DNA of 64,000 bases from Mytilisepta virgata. Lineage: Eukaryota; Mollusca; Bivalvia; Mytilida; Mytilidae. Below, one piece after another: positions 33,201 to 43,690 of this stretch; position 1 is the first letter of the stretch; every line of letters starts with the position of its first letter. The DNA lies in NCBI GenBank assembly GCA_028015205.1, contig CM051513.1:47372841-47436840 (forward strand). The letters are read 5' to 3'. Made by a program: the position numbers and the translations under genes. The notes beneath the pieces were generated by a model. It did not search any database. It saw only the letters and a program-made list of their open reading frames with translations, and was not told where the DNA came from.

Positions 33201-35236
33201 CTGCTGTAATGTCTACTGATACATTTTGTCTCTATTGGTTGTTGTGTTCATGATGTATTTATTATTGTTATATTTTTTGTGTTTGATTGAGGATAGATCA
33301 ATGTTTGGTCTTTATTTTATTCGATTTCATTATCACGATATCAAAATAGTATTACTAAATGTCAACTTTTAATATTATGCTCTCTCCTCACATATAGACA
33401 GTTGTAATGACTGATTAATGAAGGATAAAACTACCTTACGTTAGCATGGTTGGAGCAGAAATGCAGACAAAAAAAGAATAATCAATAATAATCAAACATT
33501 TGATCCTACCACCCCCCCCCCCCCAAAAAAAAATCAAATGGTTGCTCCCTGTAAAGCTTTTTCAAGAACTCTAGCTAAAGATTTTACTGAAAACCAGGGA
33601 TTTTATAAATCAATTCATAAAATAAAACTAATTCTGCAAGAACACACAGATAATGCACTGATTGAAAAGTTTAGTATTACATTTATATTCTAATTCAACA
33701 GCTTCAAATACCTCAAAATTAAGACATAAACAACACAACCCAGGCCTCTACAATAACAATTTTTTTTAACTTGTCCCTTTGGACAAGTGCTTTCTTAAAT
33801 CAACTTGTCCGGAAGGATTTGACACTTGTCCGAAAATTGAGTTTGATATGTAAAGTCGCTTTAAGAAAGATGTCTAAAATAATAAAACAATATTTAAGGA
33901 GTTGTTTTTTGAGTAAATTTAAACATACCATGGTCAATGTCCCTTTGACTAGAAAGAAAATGGGAGTAAATAAAAAAATTAAATGACTAGAAATGACCAA
34001 AAAACCATAATGCCTCCGAACATTTATCGTAATTTATTTACATTAACTCCGCTCACTGTTAATTGTAACACGCAATTACATTCATATTTATTCCGCCTGA
34101 TAATACGTTTACGCGATTCAGATTAAATAGAAGAACAGTGAAATTCATTCCCCGGTATATATTTCTCCCTCGAAAGTGAAATTGTAAATAAAATAATTTT
34201 GTCACCCATACACAAATGTATGCATGTAAGGTTTACCGATAATTCTCGCTACCATAACCTGAATTTCAAATTAAAAATTGGAAGGTTTCCGATGAATATT
34301 TTTATTTCTAAATCCTTCTTTCAGAATTTTTTTACCTGTCAAGTACCAAGTCAAAGTTGATTGTCCGACGGAATTTTCAGCTGGTACCAGACAATCGGAC
34401 AAGCGTTATTGTCGAGCCCTGCAACCTCAATTACTAATAATCTGAACCGTAATCAGAATGACTTTCATGTCATCATTTTGATTGTGTTGTTTACGTCTTA
34501 ATTTTGGGATTTTAGAAAGAACCTTTAACACATGTTTGACTCTAACAATCCTTGTGTGGTGTTTAATTTTGTATTGTGAGTGTAGTCTAATTAAAAATAA
34601 ATAAAGTTTAATTGCAGTAACGAGATGTACATGTCTAGATTTCTCCAGTTATTGAACTGAAAAGTACAAAATTTAAAGATCTTTGAATAGTAACTGTTAG
34701 TGTGTTCTACAGAGATTACAGCTTCTTTTGACGGAAACAGGGCATTTCGGACTCATATTTTTATTTGTAAATTATCATTAAAAACCTTTAGAGGACTGGA
34801 GATAATTTTTATATCCAGTTCATCTATAAAAAAAAACATGCAGGTTCATATAAAAACATATGAATTTACACATACATTTTACAAAGACTGAATATAGTAT
34901 AAATTATATTTGTGTTGTATTGTCGTTGCCCACACCAATACATAACATTTAAGACTTTAAAAGTTTGATCCATATTGACTTTTAATAAAAACAGAGTTGT
35001 TGTTTTAAACCGGATACAGAATAGTAATGAAGTCTAGAGTTTTTCATAAAAAATCTGTTGCAGTCCTCCTCTCATCAGTATTCATTGGCCGGGAATCCAG
35101 GCACTTCAAAATTCTAAGATTCGGGATTAATTAAATAATGGGACTAAAAAACTGAAACCGTACAAAAAGCTCTGTTATTACCTTCAGTCCAACCATGTTT
35201 TGACAATTGTTTTCTTGCGAATTTGCTGTTCGACAT
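20795..35236 (-). CDS. GPATCH4: GPATCH4 orthologue, G-patch domain protein, seven coding exons, 301 aa
   Basis: Exons on the minus strand are 35,236-35,182, 29,466-29,393, 27,706-27,614, 27,354-27,253, 26,379-26,288, 24,535-24,485 and 21,233-20,795. All borders are GT-AG and the phases fit, giving 906 bases with one stop. The N terminus holds the G-patch (residues about 4-40: KHGWTEGAGLG, then KDESGIKDAIKVKIK). VGHNKGDEF and WWDHVFNKAA, LYGQFIK, an acidic Ser/Glu stretch (ESSSDEE) and GHKAARHGHKLSAKM follow in the family order, and the C terminus is lysine-rich. Human GPATCH4 is a nucleolar G-patch protein that works with DEAH-box helicase DHX15 in RNA processing; that role here is inferred from family. 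The protein is shorter than the human one (C-terminal repeats absent). Introns 1 and 6 contain repeats. Confidence 0.93.
22119..24328. repeat. 2.2-kb element with inverted ends and four 327-330 bp internal tandem units, in GPATCH4 intron 6 to exon 7 gap
   Basis: The left end is AACAAGAGGCTCTCAAGAGC..GCTCACCTGG and the right end is GGCCAGGTGAGCTAAAAA, so CTCACCTGG and CCAGGTGAG are inverted. Inside, TTTGCC(G/A)TAACCT marks units at 23,044, 23,374, 23,701 and 24,028 (periods 330, 327, 327). A GACAGACGACAGACGCC run precedes the right end. It is homologous to 60,633-62,297. No reading frame of note. Confidence 0.88.
24485..24535 (-). CDS. GPATCH4: GPATCH4 exon 6
   Basis: A 51-base exon encoding LMDDKMLEMCGGMTGHK, matching the family's DEMLLQACEGRTAHK. 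The acceptor is TTTGTAG and the donor is CATAA|GTAAGT. Confidence 0.88.
24750..25018 (-). mobile_element. tRNA-derived SINE, family A, copy 1
   Basis: On the minus strand the head GGGGCCTGGGTGGCAGAGTGG.. resembles a tRNA box A and a GAGTTTGAATCTC box B follows. The tail contains AATTGCCAATTTTCC, then CGCTGCGAAATAGCC and AACGGCGTAAAACCC. It is homologous to copies at 25,524-25,784 and 47,207-47,478. An open frame through it is accidental. Confidence 0.8.
25524..25784 (-). mobile_element. tRNA-derived SINE, family A, copy 2
   Basis: Same order of blocks as the copy at 24,750, about 500 bp away in the same orientation. The head is GGGGCCTCGATGGCCGAGCA on the minus strand. It lies inside GPATCH4 intron 5. 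Confidence 0.8.
25870..26036 (-). mobile_element. Truncated SINE, family B (3' half)
   Basis: TTATTGTTTAACATCCAGTGGCAACC to CACGCTGAGTTGGATTTTAAACATGCTAGCTCA matches the 3' half of the complete copy at 36,887-37,243; the tRNA-like head is missing. Confidence 0.7.
26288..26379 (-). CDS. GPATCH4: GPATCH4 exon 5
   Basis: GATLSNGNEDHINEEIESSS followed by DEETEKVKLN, an acidic linker. The acceptor is ATCTGCAG, the donor is AACAG|GTAAACC, and the exon ends in phase 2. Confidence 0.88.
26820..27030. repeat. Dispersed repeat fragment in GPATCH4 intron 4
   Basis: GTTTTGGCTTTAACCGTTTT, CATTTTGAATTG, ACTTTTGGATT and TTTAGACTTTGAGCACAACT recur, diverged, at 57,205-57,310. The family is unnamed here. 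Confidence 0.45.
27253..27354 (-). CDS. GPATCH4: GPATCH4 exon 4
   Basis: 34 whole codons from DGVAVEKIAENG to MLYGQFIK, with acceptor TATTACAG and donor AAG|GTATAA. LYGQFIK corresponds to the conserved LLYQKFVK of vertebrate GPATCH4. Confidence 0.88.
27400..27545. repeat. Short CTTCCAGTAT motif cluster
   Basis: CCAGTATCTT/CTTCCAGTATT and CCAGAATCTTCC words recur about eight times in 140 bp, directly upstream of exon 4 on the minus strand. It is simple-sequence expansion in the intron. Confidence 0.5.
27614..27706 (-). CDS. GPATCH4: GPATCH4 exon 3
   Basis: It encodes VGHNKGDEFTFQWWDHVFNK, matching the conserved VGHD..EFT..WW..LFNK stretch of the family. It has 31 whole codons and the donor is ACT|GTAAGT. 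Confidence 0.9.
27880..29390. other. GPATCH4 intron 2, no recognised element
   Basis: AT-rich intron. Bases 28,195-28,290 share words with 42,330-42,470 (GTGGGAAAAG, AAGGAAAAGACAAA, ATGGAACA..ACA), suggesting a decayed dispersed repeat. CAAATGGTTGCTCCCT at 29,217 recurs at 33,535. Confidence 0.4.
29393..29466 (-). CDS. GPATCH4: GPATCH4 exon 2
   Basis: The acceptor TTTTAG is followed by GT GCA GGA CTA GGT, completing the G-patch glycines (GAGLGKDESGI). The donor is GGG|GTTAGT, phase 0. Confidence 0.9.
29707..31677. repeat. 32-bp minisatellite, about 60 units, in GPATCH4 intron 1
   Basis: The unit is GGAAACCCCCATTGTCAGTA followed by CTGTTAGTACTA, 32 bp, repeated without breaks for about 1.97 kb. 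Recurrent variants (TTGGCAGT, CATCTGGAG, CACTGGTGG, CTGATAGT) mark a higher-order structure. CATCTGGAG units recur at 29,896, 30,343 and 30,982, and CACTGGTGG units about 415 bp apart. The unit is rich in AGTACT palindromes. Confidence 0.95.
31678..32720. other. GPATCH4 intron 1, no recognised element
   Basis: AT-rich DNA with T and A runs. I see no gene, and the short frames have no recognisable motif. Confidence 0.5.
32725..32928 (+). pseudogene. Decayed C-terminal fragment of a non-LTR retrotransposon RT protein
   Basis: The reading is RICQLCNTDVED, a stop, then LHLLMHC, with CxxC...HxxxC spacing. It is interrupted by a stop and short of an RT domain. The motif matches the zinc-binding segment often found at the end of LINE ORF2 proteins. 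The fragment at 35,643-35,948 is a relative in the other orientation. Confidence 0.55.
33741..34421. mobile_element. Non-autonomous hAT-like element (681 bp)
   Basis: The termini CAGGCCTCTACAATAA and TTATTGTCGAGCCCTG are inverted with 14 of 16 matches. The subterminal parts both contain CTTGTCC/GGACAAG words. CAGGG...CCCTG ends are usual for hAT. An exact 8-bp target duplication was not seen. No transposase is present. It lies in GPATCH4 intron 1. Confidence 0.65.
35182..35236 (-). CDS. GPATCH4: GPATCH4 exon 1
   Basis: ATG at 35,236, then SNSKFARKQLSKHGWTE, the start of the G-patch. The donor is GAAG|GTAATA and the exon ends in phase 1. The start is supported by the conserved short N terminus before KHGW. 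Confidence 0.9.
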
Positions 35237-35300
35237 GCCGCCGGATGTTCAACCAATATGTTTAACATCCGGAAGTAATGACGGAAAAGTTGGACCATTC
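35237..35300 (-). promoter_or_regulatory. Putative GPATCH4 promoter with ETS site
   Basis: Upstream of the ATG there is no TATA box. ATCCGGAAGTAATGACGG on the plus strand (about 35,268-35,285) contains CCGGAAGT, an ETS/GABP-type site common in housekeeping promoters, and a GCCGCCGGATGTT stretch adjoins the ATG. This is inference from motif and position. Confidence 0.4.
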
Positions 35301-35642
35301 TTACGTAATAGCAATTCTTTCTGTAAATCGGAAGAAAAAAAAAGAATATAACATACTATATTTCTAGATTTTAGTATTCTTATTTACCTATTTTTTTCTT
35401 TTGGGTGGGGGTGGGGGGCGAAGAGGCGAAGATCAAAATCCAAAGAAAAGGTAAAAAATTAATATATCTTTAATATATATCTTTATTTAGAAATGCATAA
35501 TTGTACCCGTAAGGGTTGAAAGCATATATATGTACAAACATATAGAGTACAATACAACATTCATAATAAGAACAAAACATATGAAACCTATATGACTCTA
35601 TATGTAAATCTGACAATATATTGTCTGTGGTGAACCATGCAA

Positions 35643-35948
35643 TTATTTTTCCACTTTTCTCAGTATAAGTGACTTTTTAATAAATGGAGCAACATATTGC
35701 AAGTGAACCGATAGAGACAATATTTTAGCAAGTTTTTCAAGTTCATTTTCATTATTTTCTATTTTAAAAATGTTTACATTTTGTTTTTCAAATTCTTCTC
35801 TAATGGAAGTATATTTTGGGCATTTATAGAAGAAGTGAGCTTCATCTTCTAATATATTTAAATGACAATTTGGGCAGATTCTATTTTCTCTTTTTATATT
35901 TTTGAATCTGCCTCTTTCTAGTTCTAAAAAATGATCACTTATGCGCAT
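35643..35948 (-). pseudogene. C-terminal fragment of a non-LTR retrotransposon protein
   Basis: A 101-codon frame carries ICPNCHLNILEDEAHFFYKC, the CxxC...HxxxxC zinc-binding motif followed by P(K/L)Y..IRE, as at the end of LINE reverse transcriptases. The RT domain itself is absent, so this is a 5'-truncated relic. Confidence 0.6.
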
Positions 35949-36453
35949 TTTTCATACATTTTTTATATTAATACTACATATTAAAAATAAGACGGAGGAG
36001 ATCGACTGGATATGGTGGCAGTCGGAATGGAAAGTTTCCCAAATATATTTGAATTTAAAAATGGAAATCAGTCTATCCCACAAGAAAACGGTTTTTTAAA
36101 ATAAAAATCCTAAAACTTTATTTTGCATCTGCATGATCTACTGGTATAACTGAGGTTGTATAAACATTCGGCACCCCTCGGCAGATTATATAAATTGCCG
36201 AATGGTTGTATGAAGTAAATTTCATTTAAAGTCGGCAAATATATAATAGTCAACAATAAAACATTAGCTCTTGAACCGACTGCAACTATACACACTGTAC
36301 AAGGAAATAAATAAACACACATAGCATGATGAAAATTAAAGATATATAGCACCAAGCATATAGTTAAAACAATAAAATTTCAAATAAAAAGGCTAACTGG
36401 GTTAAGCAGAGCAACCGAGATTATAAATACGTTGGCTATAAATTAATTCAGAT

Positions 36454-36668
36454 TCAGGAATGAGGCATTGGAGCATGGGATCTACACGCACTACATGTAC
36501 ACATTTGCTCCCAACACCAGCTGTTGATGTAGTTGTTAAATTGTGCGAACAAGGACATTTGTCTTGCCTCATTTGGTAGAGAACTCCATACTCTTGCTGC
36601 CTCATACCTGGATGGCTTTATACCATAAGTACTAGTTCTGAGCTGTGTTACATTGTTAACATACCTGG
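36454..36668 (-). pseudogene. LINE RT C-terminal relic (other subfamily)
   Basis: The minus strand reads LRTSTYGIKPSRYEAARVW, SSLPNEAR, then a CTCSACRSH end and a stop. The TYG...AA..W..LP..R pattern is the usual C terminus of CR1/Jockey-type reverse transcriptases. Only about 70 codons remain. Confidence 0.6.
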
Positions 36669-36886
36669 AATGTATGAGTTATTTTTAATGACAATCAAAT
36701 CTTGTATGAAAAAGGACTAATTTTATTTATGATTTTGAAGGACTCTTAAACAAATTAAATGCATAAAATGAAAATGAAAGATTGTGACGGACAGAAAGAG
36801 CCAAGTAACAAAATCCCCGCACTTAAACCAATAAAAACTGTGAACTCGGTTTTGGATAATCAGACTCTGAGATGATCAACAATTGA

Positions 36887-37243
36887 TGATGGATGGATAA
36901 TTATTGTTTAACGTCCAGTGGCAGCCAGGTGCATATGAGGACGAGAACATGTTGATATGATAATGAATATGATCCCTGCTTTGTACTAGACCGACACGCT
37001 AAGTTGGATTTTTAATGTGCTAGCTCACGAGGTAACTGTCCGCAGGAAGACATATTACCTCACTCGGACACATTATACTGACTCCGAGCCGACCAGTCTT
37101 TGCTCTTACTCCTAGATGTCGCATGCTTGGCGGAGAAGCAGCAAATACCAATTTTAATGTCTTTGGTTTGACCTGGCCGGGGATCGAACCCGCGACCTTC
37201 CGCACTCGGTGCGAGCACGCTACCACGAAACTCCGAGGCGGTC
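36887..37243 (-). mobile_element. Complete tRNA-derived SINE, family B, with 11-bp target duplication
   Basis: On the minus strand the head starts GACCGCCTCGGAGTTTCGTGG and carries GGTCGCGGGTTCGATCCCCG, an excellent box B. The body includes AAGACATTAAAATTGGTATT and the tail ends in a TCCATCATCA-type simple repeat. TCAACAATTGA flanks it at 36,876-36,886 and 37,244-37,254, a perfect target-site duplication. The insertion is therefore fairly recent. Confidence 0.9.
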
Positions 37244-37259
37244 TCAACAATTGACATTA

Positions 37260-38130
37260 ACCTAACTGTATACATGTATCACATGGACATGTTGTCGAAG
37301 AACATTTTAAACCTACATACAGAAAGCGGTTTGCGAAATACTTCCTCAGTTGACGGAATGTGACAAAGATATACATGAAAAGGGGGGGGGGGGGGTGTTT
37401 CAAATCATCTGGAAGTCATACCGCGGTTTGGCTTTACCGTGTTTAAGTACTGAAATACATTATCACTATAAAAATACTGTATACTTTTCATCACGAATCG
37501 CTTTTAATTTCAGAATCCAATTACAGACACTCGTTCTTAAACAGGAAATATAAATAATTACTCCACTAATAAAGTAATGTAATATTAGTCCATGTTAAGT
37601 GGTAATCAAGACAAAGTATACATTTATGTTATAAAATTTATTCCACTTTAAACATATCGTTAAAATTGAAATAGCCATGGTGTTAGGGATAAGTATCAAT
37701 AGCTCATATTACAAGGTTAAAGAGAATTATAATTGTAGACGTTTTTCACTCGACTGTAAAGCAGGTTAGATATAGAACTAGATTAATATTCGTTTTTAAT
37801 TCGTGATAGTTTTGAACTGTACCATTTGGTCATCTCAACGGTAAGTTTGTGATAGTTTATCCTATCCTACGTTGACCTGGCTTATTATAGGAACTAACAT
37901 GGATCGTATTTCAAGTTTTTTTTAAAATATTAAGGTCAGTTTTTTCATACTTGTTTTTCATAGTAGGATTTTACAACGAAAAATTCAGGTAATTGTGTTT
38001 AAGGGGTCATCCGTAATTTTCAACATTTTTCAAGAGTTTAAAAAACGCACGCCAGGGGAAAGGGGTTTCAAATTCAACATTCTTGGCGTACGGTTTAAAA
38101 AGTCGGTAAAAATGTCGGCTAGAGGTATAG
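37260..38130. other. Intergenic spacer, no recognised gene
   Basis: AT-rich DNA with a G13 run near 37,383. No coding feature was identified. Confidence 0.5.
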
Positions 38131-38139
38131 AGGGAGTGT

Positions 38140-38430
38140 TTAAATCTCACACAAAATGTTTAACCCCGCCGCATTTTTGCGCCTGTCCCAAGTTAGAAAC
38201 CTCTAGCCTTTTTGAGTCTTGTGTGTTTTTCGAATTTTGGCTCATTTGTATGTTTCGGTGTTTAGTGTGGCGTCCATTTCGCTGAACTACTATGCATTAT
38301 TGTTTAGGGGCCAGCTGAAGTTCAGCTCCGGATGCGGGAATGAAGACCCATTGGTGGCCTTGGTCTGTTTTCCGCTTTTTTGTTGTCTCTTTGATACATT
38401 CCTCGTTTCCATTCTCTATTCCACTTAATT
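38140..38430 (+). repeat. Dispersed mussel-type repeat, copy 1
   Basis: AACCCCGCCGCATTTTTGCG leads into GCATTATTGTTTAGGGGCCA, GACCCATTGGTGGCC and TTGTCTCTTTGATACATTC. The last part recurs at 47,975-48,112 (plus) and 60,425-60,545 (minus). I recall similar words from Mytilus sequences. Confidence 0.75.
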
Positions 38431-38863
38431 TTGCCAATATTACAGAAAATATGGAACCCATATTGGTGATATAAAATTCATGATGCTGACAAAGTTCTAA
38501 ACAGTATATAAAAAGCAACAAACGTCAAAACACCATATGACTCATACTCTTGACTCCGTTGGATGTAGCGATTTCTGTAGACCCTCTTTCCGAGTAAGGA
38601 GTGGTATCTGTTTACAGCAACAATGTTAAAAAAATGTTGATGTACACTTTTGAAGGAGGGTTGAGGTTCCAGAAAGAGTGCTCTTTATAAACTTGTTGAA
38701 AAAGTTGACAATTATCGATAATTCCTGATCGTATTCGTCTTTAGTAGGCTGATATTTCCACTTTCTGGCTTCTTAAAGGTCGGCTTGTCAGTAAAACAGA
38801 GCTCTTAGATATGAATTTTTATAAGTATACATATTACGTAGTTCTCAAGGGGGTAAATATCCA

Positions 38864-39144
38864 TTAAGGTGGTACCTAACACTACAGGGAGAGAACTCTG
38901 TAAAATCAGCTAAACGTTTGAATAACGTTGTGTTGTTAATGGAATATTAAGCTTTTCAATGATCAATATTAGTGTTTGTCAAACTGCTATACAATCAGTG
39001 TAATTTTTCTGATGAATTGGTTGGTTCAAATGTTTTGAAATTTTAAAATTTTTGTCAATGGGTCAAAGTAAATACTTTGTCAAAATTTTATGAAAATTAA
39101 ACGAGCCAAATTAATTTTAGTGAAAGTGTTGGGTACCACCTTAA
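38864..39144. mobile_element. 281-bp MITE bordered by TTAA
   Basis: TTAAGGTGGTACCTAACAC at one end and GTGTTGGGTACCACCTTAA at the other are near-perfect inverted ends. TTAA is the piggyBac target site, so this may be a piggyBac-type non-autonomous element. That assignment is inference. Confidence 0.75.
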
Positions 39145-40016
39145 ATACACTCCTATTGAATAACTAAAATATTATTCACGTTTACCATAATACATTTTAG
39201 CAAATTAGTGTTAATGGAAATTAATTACCATAAATGACCACACTGACCCCAGGTCAATCTAGATAATGTAAATATATACACGGATTTAACGAACTAAATG
39301 TAGACATTGGTGGTATGCATCGTCACACTGACTTTAATTGAATTAATCATGTTAATTATACCATGCAGGAATTTTCTGTTAACCCAAGATTAGGGGTCAT
39401 TTCACCCATGCAATGAATATGCACCTACACTGTACATGTATTAAATTAGATTACCTTTTGCCATGTTTGTATAGAGTTATATATATATATCATATATGCA
39501 TGCACATTATTTACAATTAATTAAAAATAATAATACATAGAGGTGTGCTGTCCAGCAAGGGGCCCAGAGTAACAAAGAATGGGTCATACACGTGTACATA
39601 TTTTTACAAATTACATATTTGATTTACTTTAATCAATTAAATCAGAACTAATCATGTTATACTTTGTTTAATCTATTTTAATTTTAATTTTATTTTATGT
39701 TTGAAAATTAAGATTCAGTAATCATTCTACTCATTTTAGGCGCCGTGATTGGCAAATAAAATATTTGTTTTTACGAACACAAAGTCGTTTTATAACACTT
39801 TCGCCTTTTTATTTTTTTTTTTTTGTAATTTTAATTGCTTCTATTTTATTCTGATTTGACTTTACCCCACAACAAGCTTCATATCTGCTAGAGATTTACT
39901 ATTTTATATCATATCAATTTAAAGAGAGTATATATATATATGTATACCTTGCTGGAAAATGAAGTGTACCGTCTCTCTTCTCCTAAGGGTCATAAAATAA
40001 TAATATTTTTTAATGG

Positions 40017-40053
<37 letters not shown>

Positions 40054-40560
40054 CATCCCTCTCTTTTGTTTATAAAGCGTTGCATTATTTGATAAAAATA
40101 AATATACAATGTACGTATCATTCTAATTGACTTAGGGATAAGTGACAGTACGACCCCTTACAACCCCTTATTTCTAGTATCCAAAACAAGAACCGGTAAC
40201 TGTTTGACTTTTCTGACTTGAAGAAAAAAACTCAGAAAATCTTAATTGAAAGTTTTTTTTTGGGGATGGCTTTCAACAACTAAAATTTTGGGGATGGCTT
40301 TCAACAACTAAAAACGTGGATTCAGCGATACCGGTGATATATTTCAATTAACTACATCGATATTCGAGAGAAAGTTTTTATACCAGGAAAAAAATAAATA
40401 AAACCTTTGCACTTGCACAGATAAAAAGAAACAATCTTATTTGAAGCAGGAAACAGAATTATAAATCGAAGTTGATTGACCTCCGTATCTGCTTCTAGAA
40501 CTTCCGCTTAATACTGTATATATTATAGATATAAATATTTATTCGATGAAAAGTAATGAT
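39145..40560. other. Intergenic spacer with CT/TA microsatellite
   Basis: AT-rich. A (CT)n(AT)n microsatellite lies at 40,016-40,052. A 29-bp direct duplication of GGGGATGGCTTTCAACAACT lies near 40,262-40,310. No gene recognised. Confidence 0.5.
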
Positions 40561-41814
40561 TTCTAACCAGCACTGACCTCGGATGAAGGGGAAGATAAAT
40601 TTGCCAGGTGCCGATCGACAGGTGAAGTATAAAGTAAACAGATACGGTTTGCTATACGCTTTATGTTTATTTGTTTCGTCCTGATTGTGAATTTGGAATT
40701 CTTTTCTGACTTCTAATTACAACACAGATAGGAACTGGTGAGTTTGTTTTTCTCTTTAAAATCATTTTTTATATCTACGTGCAAATATTGGAATTGGGCT
40801 CACTTTTGTTATTAACCTACGAAGTTTAAAGCGTGAAGCAAAATTCGTGAGTTTTCTAGTTCAGTCGTTTGTTATGAAATTTTATACACGTTGTAAATTT
40901 AATCAGTCAGGAAATTTAAATAAATATTGGGGGGGGGGGGGGTAATTCAACATGAACTGAAATAGAGCTTGTAAATTTAATATTCTTAATTATGTATAAA
41001 AATAAAAAATATGTTTATATATATTGTTTGGTAAGGGTAAATAACCATTAAAATAACTGTTTTCGACAGCCAACAGTTCCTATAATATTCGTGGTAACAT
41101 TCATTTTGTGACTTTGTTTACAAGGAAGTATATAATAGATTTAAATCACATAAAAAGGGATTTTAAGAAAAAAACAAATCTGTGAAAAAATATTAAAAAA
41201 AACTACATATTAAAATTACAGAATTTGATTGAGAGAAAATGTAATAAAGTCGGATAAATTGGATAATTTGTGGAAAAACTAGCTCCCTTATTAATTTTTT
41301 TTTTATAAATCTAAATGTAACTGAAGACGATCATGTAAAAAATCAGTCTGATTCATCAGTCTTTGGTTAAAATTTGACATAATTTTATCTTTTTCTCTAC
41401 ATTTACCTTTATTTCAACCTTTACCTTTATAATTTTATGCGTTTAAAATCAAAATTGATATCTTAAAACCCACGCAGTATTTTGACAAAGCCATTTAAAA
41501 TTTTACCTACAATTTTTCTATACGTGTAACGGGTAACCGTCAGGTGTGAATGTAAATTTGGGAGTGGGTGATAATGCTTGTTACCATCGAGAAGTTATAA
41601 AAATTTATCTAATTCTTTTAAGTTAGGATTTACTTCATTTTTTTACGCTAATTGACCATGTATATTTGTGTTGTAAACGCATACGTACTGACATTTAATA
41701 ATTCTTGTTGACTTGTTATGTAAATTTTGTGGTGAAAATTTGACTGGTCGTAAATTGCTTTATAGATGTGTATTTGGATACCAAAATTAATGTGTATTTA
41801 ATTTGATTTTATAG

Positions 41815-41956
41815 TAAAACCGCATCACCGAAGTAACTAGATTGTATGCGTGTGGATTTTGTGAATTAGGGAAGTAATGGGATAGTGTTCCTAAGTACAT
41901 GTAAACATCTCAGTCCTTGGATGAACGGAATCCAGGAATAATAAACTTGTTGAAAG
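41815..41956 (+). other. Candidate 5' UTR exon of the Rab-like GTPase gene
   Basis: The acceptor TTTGATTTTATAG precedes 41,815 and a strong donor GAAAG|GTAAGG follows 41,956. An earlier donor GAACTG|GTGAGT at 40,738 could end a first exon. The next acceptor TTTTATTTTCAG (44,992) opens the exon with the start codon. This is a splice-signal argument only. Confidence 0.3.
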
Positions 41957-43570
41957 GTAAGGTCGCATATTTGTCCTATATTCTTGTTTTTTTTTTTTTT
42001 TTTTTTTTTTTGTATTTAAAAAAAATGTCTGCAGTGCCTAGATTTATGGTTACGAGAAAATCTCGTCACAGAGACACATTATAGAAATATCGTTGGTTAT
42101 TCCAATACTCAAGAGGACCATAGTATAGTATGAAGTATGAACTGTTTAATACTAGTACACATACTATGCTAGAAGATCTTGATTTATTTGGGGGGGGGGG
42201 GGGGTTAATAACTTTTGGATTTACTGAATTTTTGTCTCATTTTCCTCTATGATGTTACAAAACCGCTATTTCTATAAAATTTACTGAGGCTAATATTTGA
42301 AGATAGGAAATTGGTTTTTGCAAAGTTTAAAAAGTACACGTGTGCCTAAGAAAAAGTACCGGCAAAATAAGACTGAAACAACAAAACAGTGGGAAAAGAC
42401 GTCCAAAAATTCGAGATCCAAGGAAAAGACAAAGTCAAGAGAATGGAACACAACAATACATGTATATCTAAAAGAATATAGAGGGGGCGGAGCTGTATTT
42501 ACACAGTAAAAGGTCATTTGTGCATAGCACAAATGATAAGGTCTTTCCTTTTCACGTTTCCAGTTTTGCAATAAAGAGGCCCTGCCCCTCTATTTTTGGC
42601 AAGGGGCATAACTCTTGGGAAATAAATAAAATAGACCCCCCCACCCAAAAAAAAAAAAAAAAAAATAACAGAAATATATTAAACTGAAAAAATAGAACGA
42701 GACAGCATAAAAACTCAAGAACTAGCAATTGTGAACTCCAATTAAAAACCGGTTTTGACATAAGGTGCTCCGGAAGGGTAGGTATGCACTTTAAAGTATT
42801 AATTAAAGATTTTAAAGATTTTCAGCACCAATATTCTGGTCAGTTGTTACATTGTATACTCTGTAAGCTGAATATTTTCCTCAAATTCTTTAGCAATTTT
42901 TAAATTATTCTTTATACCGTAGAACATCATTTTTCTATATAATCATTATTTTGATATCTTAAAATAAAATCGTTCGATCCATTCGGCCCTCGTCTTCCAG
43001 TAAGGTATATAATCACGGCCGTTTTGGTAACTTTGAACATGGAAGAGAAATGAAATCTGTTTGGAATTCTTTTCATAGTCCCAGAAGAACAAAACTCAGT
43101 CAACGAGTCAAATATAAGTCCTACAGTTTTCAATTACAAATTAAATGTTGTGGCTAAGATAAGATAAGCTTCATTTTAAATTGCACATTCACTCGTGGAC
43201 AGGACCCCATATAGTACCCTATTATACCGGACCCCCCCCCCCCCCCCCCCTCTTTATCAAAAAAAAAATATTTTGTGTGATTTATTGGAATTTTTTTTCT
43301 TGGAATTCACACGGATATTACTATCAAGCCGTATTTTCTATCCACATCGGGTTACTTATATGCATAAAACATCCGGTATCATGGGGGTACTATATAGGTT
43401 CCTGTCCACGATTCACGTAGCAGTTATTGTTATACTGTATAACCTGGTTTGGTCTTGTCACGTCACCAACGGATTAATCTGCCACTTCTCTAAATTCAAA
43501 TAGTCCCATGTCATTATTGATACTTGAATCATGGAATTTTAGTACTTCTGTTTGAAAATTAATTTATAAG
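41957..43570. other. Probable 5' intron with simple repeats
   Basis: T-run at 41,989-42,011, G14 at 42,191, A-run at 42,650 and C17 at 43,234. CATTTGTGCATAGCACAAATG (42,512-42,532) is a palindrome. No exon recognised. Confidence 0.45.
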
Positions 43571-43690
43571 GAATGTTTCCATTTTTTTAACAGGTTAACA
43601 TTTTGGGTCAGTTTACGCTACTCATATTATACGTAAACTGACCCAAACCAGGTTATATCGTATAACCTGTTCAAAAATTGGAAACATTCT
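43571..43690. repeat. 120-bp fold-back with perfect inner stem
   Basis: GAATGTTTCCA...TGGAAACATTC form the outer ends, and TTTGGGTCAGTTTACG / CGTAAACTGACCCAAA form a perfect 16-bp inner stem around an 18-bp loop. CAGGTTAACA and TGTATAACCTG sit between them. Confidence 0.75.

Noticed and set aside
37178..37243. Functional tRNA gene on the minus strand
   Set aside because: Box B is excellent but the unit continues as a SINE with a target duplication on both sides.
37380..37396. G and C homopolymer runs (also at 33,511, 40,930, 42,191, 43,234, 49,116 and 52,569)
   Set aside because: Simple runs common in this kind of genome; G4 formation is possible but nothing links them to a function.
38000..38285. 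96-codon frame
   Set aside because: Its 3' half lies in a dispersed repeat and the rest has no features of a protein.
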